Below are positions 11,660 through 23,500 of a stretch of 64,000 nucleotides of DNA, in pieces (the first letter of the stretch is position 1; every line of letters begins with the position of its first letter). The stretch is from Verticillium longisporum (lineage: Eukaryota; Ascomycota; Sordariomycetes; Glomerellales; Plectosphaerellaceae): positions 3,224,001 through 3,288,000 of the forward strand of contig JAETXT010000010.1 in assembly GCA_019188255.1 (NCBI GenBank), given 5' to 3'. The notes below the pieces were generated by a model, which saw nothing but the letters and a program-made list of their open reading frames with translations, did no database searches and had not been told where the DNA came from. Position numbers and translations under genes: made by a program.

Positions 11660-13989
11660 TCACATCGCCTTGCCAACGCTGCCCTGCGTCTGCTGGCTGC
11701 CGCTGCTGAGCCTGCGCCGCTGCTCCCCCGGTCGGTACCCCGACGTCGGGCTGTCCGTGTCCCGCCCCCCCGACCCCCCTGACGCCCCCACGTCCGGCCC
11801 CGGCTCGCTCCACCCCATCGAGCCCACGCCGCTGCTGTACTTGCTCTGCATGCTCTCGCTGCGCATGTGCGCCGCCGACGGCCGACGCAGCGCCCCTGAC
11901 GCCCCCGACCCCCGCCCGCCGACGCTGCTGCCCTGGCTCGACAGCAGGTCCGGACGCTCGAGGTCAAACGGGTCCGACCGCCACTTGTTGCGCCGCGCCG
12001 TAAAGCTGTCGACGCTGCCCCCGACTCGCGGTACACCGAGTCGTACCGCGACGACCGCGCCACCTGCGTGCTCGGCGGCCGCGTCGTCAGCCCGCCCATC
12101 GATGTGCCGCGCGACCGCCGCAGCGCCTCAATGTAGTTCTGGCCTGCCTTGGCCGCGAACCCCGGCGCCACCACCGCGTTGCTGTCGTCAAACGGGTTCG
12201 TCGGCGCCGCCCGCGTTGGTTTCGCCGGCAGCGCGTGCCTGTCCGAGAACGGGTCCGGGTTCTTGTCGACGCCGAGGCCGAGGCCGCTGAGGAAGTGATC
12301 CATCGATGCCGTGCTGCCGTGCTTGCGGCTGGCCCGCCGACGCTGCGCCTCGCGCTCGACCTCCCTCTCGTCCATGCCGAGGAGCGTCAAAAAGTCCGGC
12401 TGACCGACATTGTTGTTGACCGTTTCGCTCTGCTTCTCGCGCACCGACGCAAACGGGTCAGGGTCCATGGGCCCGTCCCTGCGCGTGCGCCAGTTGAAGA
12501 GGGCGTCCATCTTGAGCCTGTCCCACCAGTCACGGGCGCGGTCCTGGCTCGTCACGACGACGGCGGCCGGCGCGCCCCGGCTCGATGCGTTCGACCCGTG
12601 ACGGCTGTGGCCCGAAAGGTCCGAGTACGCCTGCTGCGACTGCTCCTTGCTGAGCACGGCGCTCGAGCTGCGCCGGTGAGTGCCGAACGAGAAGACGCCG
12701 CCGACCTGGCCGCGGAGACGCATGAGGCTGTAGCCGAGCGCCGCCTTGAATTTGGTCGAGCGGGGCGTCGGTCCGACGGATTCCTGGTCGAAAATGTAGG
12801 GGCGCTCCTTGCGCATCGACGGCGGCTGCGTCGAGAGTGGTGTCAGTAGCGTGCTGCGCCTCTTCTTCTTGTTCTTGCGCCAGAACCAGAAGAGGAGCGC
12901 GCAAATGGTGAGGAAAGCGACGCCGCCGACGACGGCACCGGCGATGATGGCTGCCGACATGCCCGAGGTTTCACTGTCGGCGCTGCTTCCTGGCAGCGGG
13001 CTCGTGAGCAGAGGCGACTCACTGCCGGTCGTCGTCACGGCGTCTTCGCCGGCTCGGCTCCCTCCGCTGCCAATGGGCACGGGGGCGCTGGTAATGAGCG
13101 AGGCGGCGTCGTCTGTCGACGAGGCGCCGCCCAACGGCGCCTCGACCTCGCTCTGGGGCCCGTCTACGTTTCCTGGGTTGGCTTGTGTGGGGGCTGTTTC
13201 TTGATCAGTCCGACTGCTCTCTACAGCGGATGGCTGCGTGTCAGAGGTGGAAGGAAATACAGGGGCGAGGGGGGAGGTGGGCGGCGTCAAGACGGGCGCG
13301 GCCGGCGGCGACGGCACCAGGACGGACGTTTCTGTCGTGTCGCTGGCCGTCGTGCTGCTCGACTGGGCGCCCGTCTCGCTGCCGGGGGCTGGTGATGATG
13401 ATGTGGAGAGGGAGGGCAGGCCCGGCCTGGGCTGCTCGTCTGCTAATGGGGGAGGACCGATGGGGGAGGGTGGTGTCAGAGAGGGCACGAGAATGGGACC
13501 GCGGCCGTCCTCGGCCAGCGGGGGCGGCCGCTGGGGTGTGGGAGGCACGAGAGGGTTCTGTACTTGTGAGGCGGCAGGAGGAGGTGTGATGACGGTGCGG
13601 ATGGGTTGTGGGGGTGGTGTAGAGGGAGTGATGACAGGTGAAGGGGAGGCTGTGGTCGTACTGGATGTACTCGTTGGTTCACGGGATTCCTGCGGCGGCG
13701 GAGGAGGATCCGCTTGTGTCTGCCGCGGTGGTTCTGCCTGGGGCGGATCACGCTGGGGCGGATCTGGTTGCGGCGAGGACGAGGCTCTCGCGGGCGTGTC
13801 ATCTTGCGGCGGCGGGTTTGCTGGCGTCGGCGTCTCGCGCGCAGGAGGTGTGGGCGTGGGCTGCCGGGCGGTCGTCGTCGGCGCCTCTCTCGTCGTCTGC
13901 TCCTGGCGGCCCTGTTTGGGGATGGCGGTGCAGCGCCTGCCGTTGATGCTTGTGAGAAAAGCCCCGTCCGGGAGGTTTGGACTCGACAT
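11660..13989 (-). CDS. Mucin-like single-pass plasma-membrane protein, frameshifted
   Basis: Predicted type III membrane protein of about 776 residues if the lesion is ignored. From the ATG at 13989 (MSSPNLPDG) there is a short head with GRRCT. A long Ser/Thr/Pro-rich region follows, likely O-glycosylated and extracellular. Next comes one TM helix (AAIIAGAVVGGVAFLTICALL) with a basic stop-transfer KNKKKRR, and then a cytoplasmic tail rich in Ser and DPF motifs. No signal peptide is visible, so an upstream exon is possible. Near 12018-12022 the frame breaks in a run of five C. Adding one base restores SVDSFTARRNKWRSDPFDLERP and an acidic/Ser-rich tail ending at 11660. Unrepaired, the frame runs to 11539 as Arg/Ala-rich nonsense. 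Function is unknown; a wall-sensor-like role is inference from architecture. Confidence 0.8.
12018..12022 (-). other. Frameshift point in the mucin-like gene
   Basis: Run of five C on the + strand (five G in the mRNA). With six G the codons TCG GGG GGC AGC GTC GAC follow and the conserved-looking tail continues. With five the protein turns into low-complexity Arg/Ala sequence. Confidence 0.8.
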
Positions 13990-16900
13990 GTCGAGGGATG
14001 GGTGTATATCTAGGTTGAATTTTTTGGCGATGCCTGTCGCTCCTGGCAAAGGAATGTGGTCGTCGGTCTCGTCTGCCGTCGATATGTCTCTCGATCCTGT
14101 GTCGATGACGCCAATGTACGTCTTTTCTTGTCGTCGGGCCGGAGGTCCAAGGGGAAGGAGAACAAAAAAAGGGCAGACCGGCCGGGTCGAAAGACGGGTG
14201 GTCGGTCCAGAAGAAGAAGACGCAAAAACTAAGGAAGCCTATGCGGCCATCTAGTCTGCGGAACAGATCATACAGGCCGTAGACGCTGATGATCTGGACA
14301 AAGTTGGGTTGTCGAGAGCAGGGAAAGGGAGGAGAGAGCACAGCTCTCGAGGTTGTCCTGACGGGTAGTGCCTTTGTTGTATGGAGGTGACGAGTTGGGC
14401 GAAGCGGGTGAAGGCTGGCGGCTCAAAGAGGAACGATGCCTGCAGTGATGCCTGCAGTGATGCCTGTCGAAGTAAAATTGCGGTTGATGGGAAGCGAAGT
14501 GCTAGTGGTGAAAATTGGCCGAAGGAGAGGGGGCCCGGAAGGAGGATCACGATGGCGTGGAGGAGTGGAGGAGAGGAGGAGGGGGGGTGGGAAGGACGAG
14601 AGCGGGAGAAGGGAGATCACGCAGCAGGCTGAGCTGGGTGACCTGGTTGACGTGATGGTCCTGGGCTGTCCTCGTAGTGCTGTGCCATGACTGACGATGT
14701 GCTGGTGGACACAGAGGGGCCTGGCCAGGTGTTGATCCCGGCATGGGCATGGGCGGCTGGTTGTTTGATAGATGACAGAGGAGGGGGAGGATTGGTTGGC
14801 GACGCTTCGGCAGGAGCTGGGCTGTGGCTCGAGCGTGTCGGACGGAGAGGCAGGTGCATGGTACCTTGCAGGGCAGGGGCATGAGGGGCATGAGGGCAGG
14901 CGCAAGAGGGGCATGAGGGCAGGCGCACTAGGGGCATTAGGGGCATGAGGGGGGGCTTCAGGGGGTCGACTTCTGGGACTTTTAGGGCGTCACTCGAGGA
15001 GCCTTGACGTCGGAACTGCAGGGAGCACCCCGTTCTGCGGGCACTGTTCCTTCCAGGCGACACGTTCTCTCGACGCGACACCCCCCCGGTCTGTGACAGA
15101 CCTGAAGCACTGAAGCCCTGGAGCCCAGCGCCCTCATCCCTGCCACACGACCAATGCGGGACCCATTTATTGCCTCTTTCCAACCTCGACGCGAGCGTGT
15201 ACCATGTACTGTAGAGACTGGAGGTAGAGGTCGTAGCACCGGATCCAACTTGGACCAAGCCACACCTGTAAGGTACGTGGAGCTATTGACAGCCGACTAT
15301 TGAATGCCACCCTCCTCTTCTTTTGTCTGCCCCGAGCTACTGTACGACGCATCACGACCTCGACGGCCTGGCTGCCCGCTGACGGCTGCCGCTGACGGCT
15401 GCCGCTGACGGTGTACCGAGTGCTAAGGCGTACATGAGCCACCTCGCTTGCTTCTTGACCAAGTCGACACACTCTTGACGCACCTCTCGTGATGAATGCA
15501 CACACCACTCGGCCCAGTAGATTAAAGCAGGCTTGGTCCACCACACACACGCCCTCTCTGTCTGTCTGTCGTCTTGTCTGCCCAGCTGCCTCGACCCGCG
15601 TGCGCCACGCCTGCGCAGGCAACTATCCTCGCTGCGGTGTTAATCTGCCTTGATAATTACGCTGGCGTGCCGTCGTCGACCAACACCAACACCAACGGGC
15701 CAAAGAAGCGAGCTGGCGTGCGCTGCCGAGAAACCTACCGCGTCCGAGCAGCGCGGCCTTCCATTTGAAAAAGGAAACCAGCCCGAACTATCAGCTGTTC
15801 TGATGCCAAGCAGCCAACGTCCAAGCGGGCGGGTTTCCACCTCGTGATTCTTGTTTTTTATTTCATTGTCGTCCTTCCTTTTGTTCCTTCTCCCTCGCTT
15901 CCATTTTGTGGGCTTCTCTGTCGTCTGGTGTTCGATGGAAAGCACGAGGACGTATCATCTTGTTTCTCGCGACACTGGGAAACGCGGCAAGGGGGAAGAC
16001 GAGGTCGCATCAGAGGTGCTTCACTGCAACGGTCGTGCAACTTTATTCGCTTCTCTTTCTATTTTTTCCCTCTTTCTTTTTTCTGTTCTCTTGCGCTTCC
16101 TTGCATCGGAACGAACAATGACGGAGCCCCCCGCTGCTCGTGCTCAGCGTGCTTCCTTGCGTACTGACATCGTAATGTACAGTAAGGTACCCAAGGTAGT
16201 AAGAAAACCCACTCGGGGAACCTAGAATAACAATACTACGACCCAGGCAGGGGGTCATGTCCCCGCCCCGAGGGGGACCTGCTCTGACCTCTTTCGCTCT
16301 CGCTCTCCCAACACGGGCGGATCAGGCCAGACAGAATCGGTCATAAGGTTCTCCGGCATGGGACCCCGCTGTGGTCTACGATTTACAGCCAGCGGGTACT
16401 AGATGATGTTTTGCCGTTTCACCCGCTTCACGGGCCAGGTGAGAAACGCATGATGCCGGGGCTTCTGCGTTGCATGTTGAGCGGGTTCGACTCGATCATG
16501 GTGTTTTCTAGACCAAAGACAAAAAAGCAACGGATGGGGGGCAATGGTCATGAGCGACGACACATGGCCACGTCGACAGACACTAGTCGTCTTGTCGTCC
16601 CGTCCATATGGGATGGCAGATTGATTGTCCACGGTGCATACTAGAAAAGGAACGCGCCAGAGGCGAGAGAGATCGACGAGGAGCCGCGCGCGCGGGCTAG
16701 AGGGTAGCGAGGAGGACAGCCACGTAGGAGGACAGCCACGCGACTGGCGAGACACGACCCAAAACAAGGCCCAGCCAGAACAACGCCGTGGCAAGCTCGC
16801 GGCTGTCTCGACGGCAGGGAAAGGTGGTCGACGGTCGACGCCAGAGACACACGCTCGCGTGCGGACGGTGTGGAAGATGCGGTGGGTCAGGGTTCAGGGG

Positions 16901-18243
16901 AGCAGAAGGCGAGTTTGGATCAGAATACTGCGTGTACTTTATATGTACACAGTAGGTGCTCAGGGCCCGGAGCAGTAATCACTAGCCAGGAACAGGACCA
17001 ATCAGTCCCCGTTGATATCTGACAGGGCTCTCGAATGGCGGCACCGGCCCGTGCGACGCCGCTCCCCGCAGTAAGGTGGCCTTGGCCCAATCAGGTCGAC
17101 ACATCACCGATACCGTACCATGTACCTCGAGGCAGCAGGTGGACGCTGGGCAGGTCCCAGGTTCGACCCCGACCCCTCACTCTTTCCCTGCTTCCTGAAT
17201 CCCGCCCACTCGTCACTGGTCCGGGCGGGTCACGTCTGGACCGGCGGTTGCTTCCTGCCTGATTTGACCTCACGTCACTCGAATCGACCCCTCAAACCGA
17301 AGGTGAAGGTGCACACGACGCTGCACTTGCCTTTCCATCCACGTCAGGTCACTCTCCGTACTTGAGTACAATCGTCGCGTCGTCTGAGAATCCCCTCATC
17401 CCAGACGGTTTCCCCAACAGGCCACTCCTCTGCCCGAGCCACGGATATCGGGATTTACAGAGCAAATCAATGCCAGTGGACTGTGCGCTGAATACCTGAA
17501 TCGAAACCCTCTCGCGGCTCACCGCCACCTCCAGCCATTCATACACACACTCTCTCTCTCTGTGTGTGTCTCTCTCTCTCTACGTCACTCGCTCGAGCTC
17601 CCTACCTGCCACCGACCCAGGTCTCTGCTCACCCAAACTCCACGGCCCAGGTACACTGCGTCGCCTTTGCCTCGCCATTGTACCAGCGTCCCATCGTGAG
17701 ACGCCTCCCCGGGCCACACGCCAACTGATTGCCGGTCAGCAGCAGCAGCAGCAGCAGCAGCAGCATCTCATTTCCAGATACCCAGACAGGTCAACCTAGC
17801 TTTGCCTTGGCTGTCTTGGCCAGCCTTTTGGATCACCACACAGCACACACCTACCACCACCACCATTGGCATCAGAGCCTCGCCCTCAACCGCCCCCCCC
17901 CTTTCATCGATCGACGGGTATCGTCATCTCCCCCCATCTCCACCAAAGCCTAACAACAACCTCACAACCAAAAGCCTCGCTGCGCACAGGCTTTCACCGG
18001 CTTGTCCACCTCGCTTCGACCGAGCATCACACAACCTTACTTTTCGGCTCATCAGCTCGCCCACCGCCATCTCAGGTGGCTCTAGCCGTGGGCTGCTGTT
18101 GGTTGATAGCTCGAAGCGTGGAGGCAAGCGAGATCCCCTGATCCCCTGATCCCCTGAGCCGTTCTGCGACCGCCATTGTCCAACTACCCAGTCATCATCA
18201 CAACGACGCGGCAGCGCAGAGCATCCGCTAAACTGACCCCGTC
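13990..18243. other. 4.2 kb intergenic region
   Basis: No supported gene. It holds small tandem repeats: TGCCTGCAGTGA at about 14433-14460, GGGGCATGAGGGCAGGCGCA at about 14880-14950, and CTGACGGCTGCCG at about 15377-15405. CT/GT dinucleotide runs lie at about 17548-17585, a (CAG)9 run at 17737-17763, and GATCCCCT copies at about 18130-18160. The stretch 17000-18243 probably contains the promoter and leader of the next gene. Confidence 0.5.
17737..17763. repeat. (CAG)n trinucleotide run
   Basis: About nine uninterrupted CAG units about 480 bp upstream of the proposed start at 18244. It lies in probable 5' leader DNA. Confidence 0.85.
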
Positions 18244-20522
18244 ATGTTCGGCTCCTTTCCCGCCATTGGTACGTTAGTTGCGTCTGTCTCTTCAGTCTCT
18301 GTTTGCTATGCTCTGCTTTTGAGTCTCTGCTTCCTATGCTCTGCTTTCGACTCTGCTTTCAAGTCTGCTTTCAAGTCTGCAATCAAGTCTGCAAAGTTCA
18401 GTTTGGGTATAAGCCTGCGAATTTGGCTCTACCTCTCTGCCTCTCTTTTCCCGTCTTTACTACCACGCCCCTCCCCCCTAGCCTCCCTCCTCCATCCCTG
18501 TACGCATCGACCCTAGCGAAACGCTTCATCTTGATTCCCAAAGCACTGCCATGCACTCTCGCCTTCCCACGCTTGATTGCCTGTATTCTGAAAGGGCGCA
18601 CATTTCCTCATACCGCGTTCTGTGCTTCCCGTGCTTGATCTGCTCCCCTGGTCCATCCTCCATGCCGGCATGTCAGCCTTCCGGCCTTGTGTCTGATGCC
18701 CTTCCGCATTCCCTGTCCCCATTCTCCTGTACAGTGCCCGGGCCCTGCCTGTATGTGTCTGTCAGTCGACCATGACTATACCCATGGCGGGCCACCATGA
18801 CACGAGTCTCTGCACCGGCATCCATCACGTTGCCGTCATCAAACTTACACCAGTATAGCTAGCCTACCACGGTACGCCAAAATCGATCCCAAGGACATCC
18901 CTCCACCGACCCCCGTCGCCCTACCTCACAGCCAGCCTCAGCTGCAATCACCACCCTCGCCACCTGCATCCTCCGCCCAGCCTCTGGTCCACCTCATCCA
19001 GACCGTCTATCGCCCCGGCCAGGTCGCGCCCTCCATCTTCGAGGCCCTCGGTGTTCATGTCATCCCCGACACGACTGTCGCTGACTTGCTGCCCGACCCG
19101 GCCTGTGTCCCCGACTTTGCCACCTGGGATGCCCTGTCAGCCGACGAGGCCCGGCAACGTAACGATGAGACCAAGCGTCCTCTAAACACCGGCGTTCAGT
19201 CTCCAGGCTGTCAGACCTATCAAGATCGCAAGCGCGAGCTGTCCATCTCCAACCAGGATGCCTATCGCGTGGTGAGACGCCTGCCGCCGCTCAAGGGACA
19301 GCAGCAGGCTCGGCTGGGAAACGCCTACGAGTTCTATCGCTGCTTGGAGGCATTCACAACATTTTGGGATGACACCTCAAAGCCTACCCCTCCCGCTCAT
19401 GACGCTGTTACTGCTGCTACTGCAGATGACTCATCGGCGAGTACGGATGTGTCCACACAAGGAGAAACGTCGGAAGAGCCGGTGCGTGCTGTCCGGACGG
19501 CGGCCGGCACCTCGATGCCTGGTGACTATCGCCAGAATCTTGTGAATGCCTTTCTCAAGCTCGTCGCCTACGACTTTGGCTGCAATGCCTCTGCGTCGCG
19601 CGCCGAGCCCCGTCTTCACCTGATCGCACCCTCCGCCACGCCTTCCACCAAGACCGGCAGTGACTCAGGAGACCCGCACCAACGTAGCTCGTACTTTGCT
19701 TCGGGTTGTACTTTCATCTTCCGCAGTCCACGCACCCGTGATGCCGCTCGACAGGGCCTTGTTGACGGACCTCTTGGTGCCGTTTCAGCCCGTGCGTCCA
19801 CAAACTTTGATACGGAAGCTGACCACACCATCGACTTTGCCCGTGAGATTGTCGCTGCGCTCATCACAGCCCAGCACCGCGCGCGCGAGGGCAAGACGGA
19901 ACGCCGACCCGGCGATGGACAGTGGTGGACGACCGAACGGCGCTGGGGTGGCGGTCAAGGCGGGCCCATCGGTCGGGAAGTCGATCGAGACGTTGTTTCC
20001 GGCGACAAGGACGCCGCACCAAGCAACGAAAGGAAAGCCGAGCAGGCGACGGCCGCGCTCGGGTCATCCTCGTCGGGCGCCAGACCGGGCGCGGCGCCGG
20101 GCATGCCTGTCAGCAAACGGCCGCGGAAGCAGATGAGCATCTATGACAACTACCGCATGGTGCGTCCGCCTTCGGCGTCGTGGGACCAGAAGACACGGTA
20201 TGAGGCCATTGGAAAGGCCAGGGGCGCGGGCTATGATGACATTTTCGTCGTGAGCTCGCTGTTCCACCACGTCAGCATCTTGCGGGTGAGGGTGCCGGAC
20301 CGGCTGCTCGAGGTACTAGGGGGTGCGCCCGACGAGTATGTTGATGGCAAGCGCAGCTGGGGCGGGCTGGAGGTGCGGAGGAGCCGATGGTTTGATCTGT
20401 TCCTCGTCGACCAGAGGATTGAAGCTATGGAGCTTGTCTGGGGCGTCATGGCGTGGATGATGAGGGCGCCCGAGCCGGAGCGCGGCTCCAAGGAGGAGGA
20501 CGTCAAGATGGCGGGCACCTGA
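18244..20522 (+). CDS. Protein of unknown function
   Basis: I do not recognise a named domain. The long exon 18859-20522 is open and has coding character. My model joins it to a 25-nt first exon (18244-18268, MFGSFPAI) through a 590-bp intron (GTACGT..ATAG), giving SLPRYAKIDPKDIPPP at the junction and about 562 residues. The intron is long for this genome, so the first exon is tentative. The body contains RLGNAYEFYRCLEAFTTFW, a disordered Ser/Thr stretch, and QNLVNAFLKLVAYDFGCNAS. A charged low-complexity middle follows, and the C-terminal block runs from KRPRKQMSIYDNYRMVRPP to RIEAMELVWGVMAWMM. KRPRKQ could be a nuclear localisation signal. Confidence 0.75.
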
Positions 20523-23500
20523 CTCGCAGGGTCGAGAGGCTGCCACTTTCCGGTCCCGAGCTCATGGCTGGGCTGGGTGGAGGGTCGAGGCAGCGGCAAG
20601 GGAGGGTGAGTATGGGCGGCATTTTCGCATAGCATGCCTTTTGTCTTCTCGTGCGGCAGGTCGTAGATCTCTTTCGTCAAGGTGGCCTACGGGTACGTCT
20701 TGTGTCTCAGCCAGCGTTGCGTAGAGTCGCAGTGCTTCAATCTACCGACAAAGAGTCGTTTCACGGTCGTGGTCTCTGGTGTGTTTGGTGTTTGTTTCGG
20801 TGCGTTGCTTGTTTTGGCGATCTAGAGGAATCCATTAGGCGTACAGCCTGTGTTACGGCGCAGTCGCGTCACACGTCCGCGTGGTGTCTGAGGACTACAA
20901 ATCCTGTGGCCTTGGTTCCGAGTGTACATATAGCGTGTTCTCGAGACCAACCTAAGCTGGCATCTGGCCACGGACGTGGCTCATCGTAGACTTGTTCAGC
21001 TCGCTGTTCTGCTACTTGAAGTACTGCGGCAGGGTATACCTTGGGAGAAGCATAATCGAATTCGTATAGACGGCGCAGACATTGTTTGTAGGAGTGTTTC
21101 ACGATTTGCTTTCGGTCACATGAACACACGTATTCGCAGGAGGACGGTTTAAAAAAAAGATATGTAGGTTACGGAAGAAGTGGCTGAGTTGAAGTTTGCC
21201 AATATCTGCATTATTTTACAACTCCATAAGTATAGGCTTCACCGAAACTGTGGTACCACCTTAACATGAAAAGAACTCACGCATAAATGTGCTGATTCGG
21301 TCGACCTAGGTCATTCTTCAAACCCGAAATTGATCTCAGGTACAGAAAAGCGCCCCTTCAGCGGCATACCGCCTCTATCAGGTTGAGCTTGGTACCTTTT
21401 CCCATCTTGCTCAGCACCTCTAGAGCCCTACCTCAATCTAGCGTAATCCACCTGGATCTTCACTATACACCCCGGTACGCCTGATGTTATTAGATGTCCT
21501 GCAGTACTGTGGCTCATTATGAATGTACTGTGGGCTAGGTCCTCGATTTGGTTGGCTGTAAAGCTCATTTTTGCCACGTTAGCGGGGCCTTGTAGTACGT
21601 AGTTTTTGCATCTGAGATCAATTTCGGGTTCAAAGGATACCGGTCAATGGTCTGATGACATCTTCCAGTCATGCCGTCGATCTGACGTGGTTGGGAAGTA
21701 GTCACGAGTTGGCAGCGTCGGTGTCCATGCCTTGCATCTGATCGGAGGACTGGCCTCGACGAAGCAGCACGTGCTCCTTGTGCGTGTAGTCTTTCCATGC
21801 GGTGCTTTGTGGCCGTTGGCTCGTCTCTGTTGTGGACTGGGACAGTGGGTTGAAGTTATTGACAAGTAGCAGGGCGGACAATTCGTCATGCTGGAAGAAA
21901 GCTGGAAATATCCTCAGTTGCATGATGTTGACGGTGCTGTAGGCAGACTATCCTTCGTTCTGATCCCCTGCTGTCGTTACTATCAGATGTGGCGTCGAAG
22001 GAAACAGCAGACGTTCCAAGATGTTCGTCGTAACGTCCGATGCTACCGCGAGATTCACTTTCACCATATCTAGCCACTACGTTTGCAAGTCGAAAGGTTG
22101 CTGCTCGACTGATGCTAGCCACAGATTGATGCTAAGTATGCAAACCCTCTACACTGATACCCTGCGTCTACGACGGCCAAATCTAAGCACTCTACAGAGC
22201 TGAACAGTATCGCCTGGTCCGTTTGTCAGACCCCAGAACGAAAGTGCTTGCGTCCTTCCTTTCTGTCCCGCGCAACCACGGGCATCAACAACAGCCAAAG
22301 GCTGGCAACTCAGGGGGCAGAACGGAACATTCAGTCTCGAGACGTGAACGCACTCCGGCGTCCTCGTGAACGCACCGACATCCGTGACCGCACCTGGATC
22401 ATCCCCAGTTGCTCGGCGGCCTCATTCATCTGCCGTATCACATCGGACGGCTTCCCCGAGTCAACCTCATCTGCGCCCGAACACAACATCACAGTGACCT
22501 ACGGTACACACAGGCCAAACGAGGCAGGACCTGCGTCCCAGCCCTACGGTCACAGACAGCGGACACTAAACCATCGAGATGGTGTGAGCGACCCCGGGTC
22601 AGCATGCACCACCGAGGCTTAGCATAGCACAGCACGCACACAAACAGCAACCCAGAGAGACACCCGCGACCGATGAGGTACATCGCAAGACGCCACCCAT
22701 GTCACAGCATCCACCGACGGCAGCACGCGGGGGCAGTGTAGCATCGCTACGACAGATCAATCTGTCCGAATCGGGACCGGCTTGTCCGTGCTTGTCGTAC
22801 AGGAAGCCACAGTTGGGCGGGATGCCTCTCAACGTGGCATGTTTATGTGATCGTGAGGGTGTGGCAGATCCGGGCCCCTCGTCTTCCGGCGCCTGGCTGT
22901 GTGGTCTTCAACCGCGACGGGGGAGGAAACATGTGTGTGGTCCCAGCAGACCGGAGACGAGCCGAGTTGGGCTCAATCTGGAGTCCAAGCTCCGATGACT
23001 GCATGTGAGATGGATGCAGCCATGGGTACGGAATCTGTTCTGAGCTGCTGCTGCATCATTCCAGCCCCCCCAAAGTATCGATAGGAAGCAACATCATTGA
23101 ACGATGCAACAGCACTGCAGGCCGGCAACTCCTTGATTGGCCACGTGGCAAGTGGTGCTCATGGTCACGGGAACGGACAAGGCAATAGTGCTGCTGCGGC
23201 TGCCACGAGCGAGACCACGACCAACATGTGCCTGGGGATCAGGCTCCGTCTCCTCCTGCAACTTTTGACTATCGACCGATGCGCGCCCCGTCCCAAGAAG
23301 CACGTGTGTGGTCGCGATAGAGCCGGGAGCGTCGCAGGGATGGTGCCGTTGTGGTCGCCTGCCTATTGGACCGAGGGCAAGGCTCCTTCTTCCCGAGCTG
23401 CATGCCCTGGTTGGTCAGGCGCGCCACGGGGCTCGGCGTGACCGGAACCTTTCCCAGTCGAGCATGGGGAAAAGAGCCGAGCCCCCTGGAGGTGCATATC

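Noticed and set aside
14433..14460. Possible CRISPR-like or regulatory array
   Set aside because: Only short tandem copies without spacers. The organism is a fungus, and no cas genes are present.
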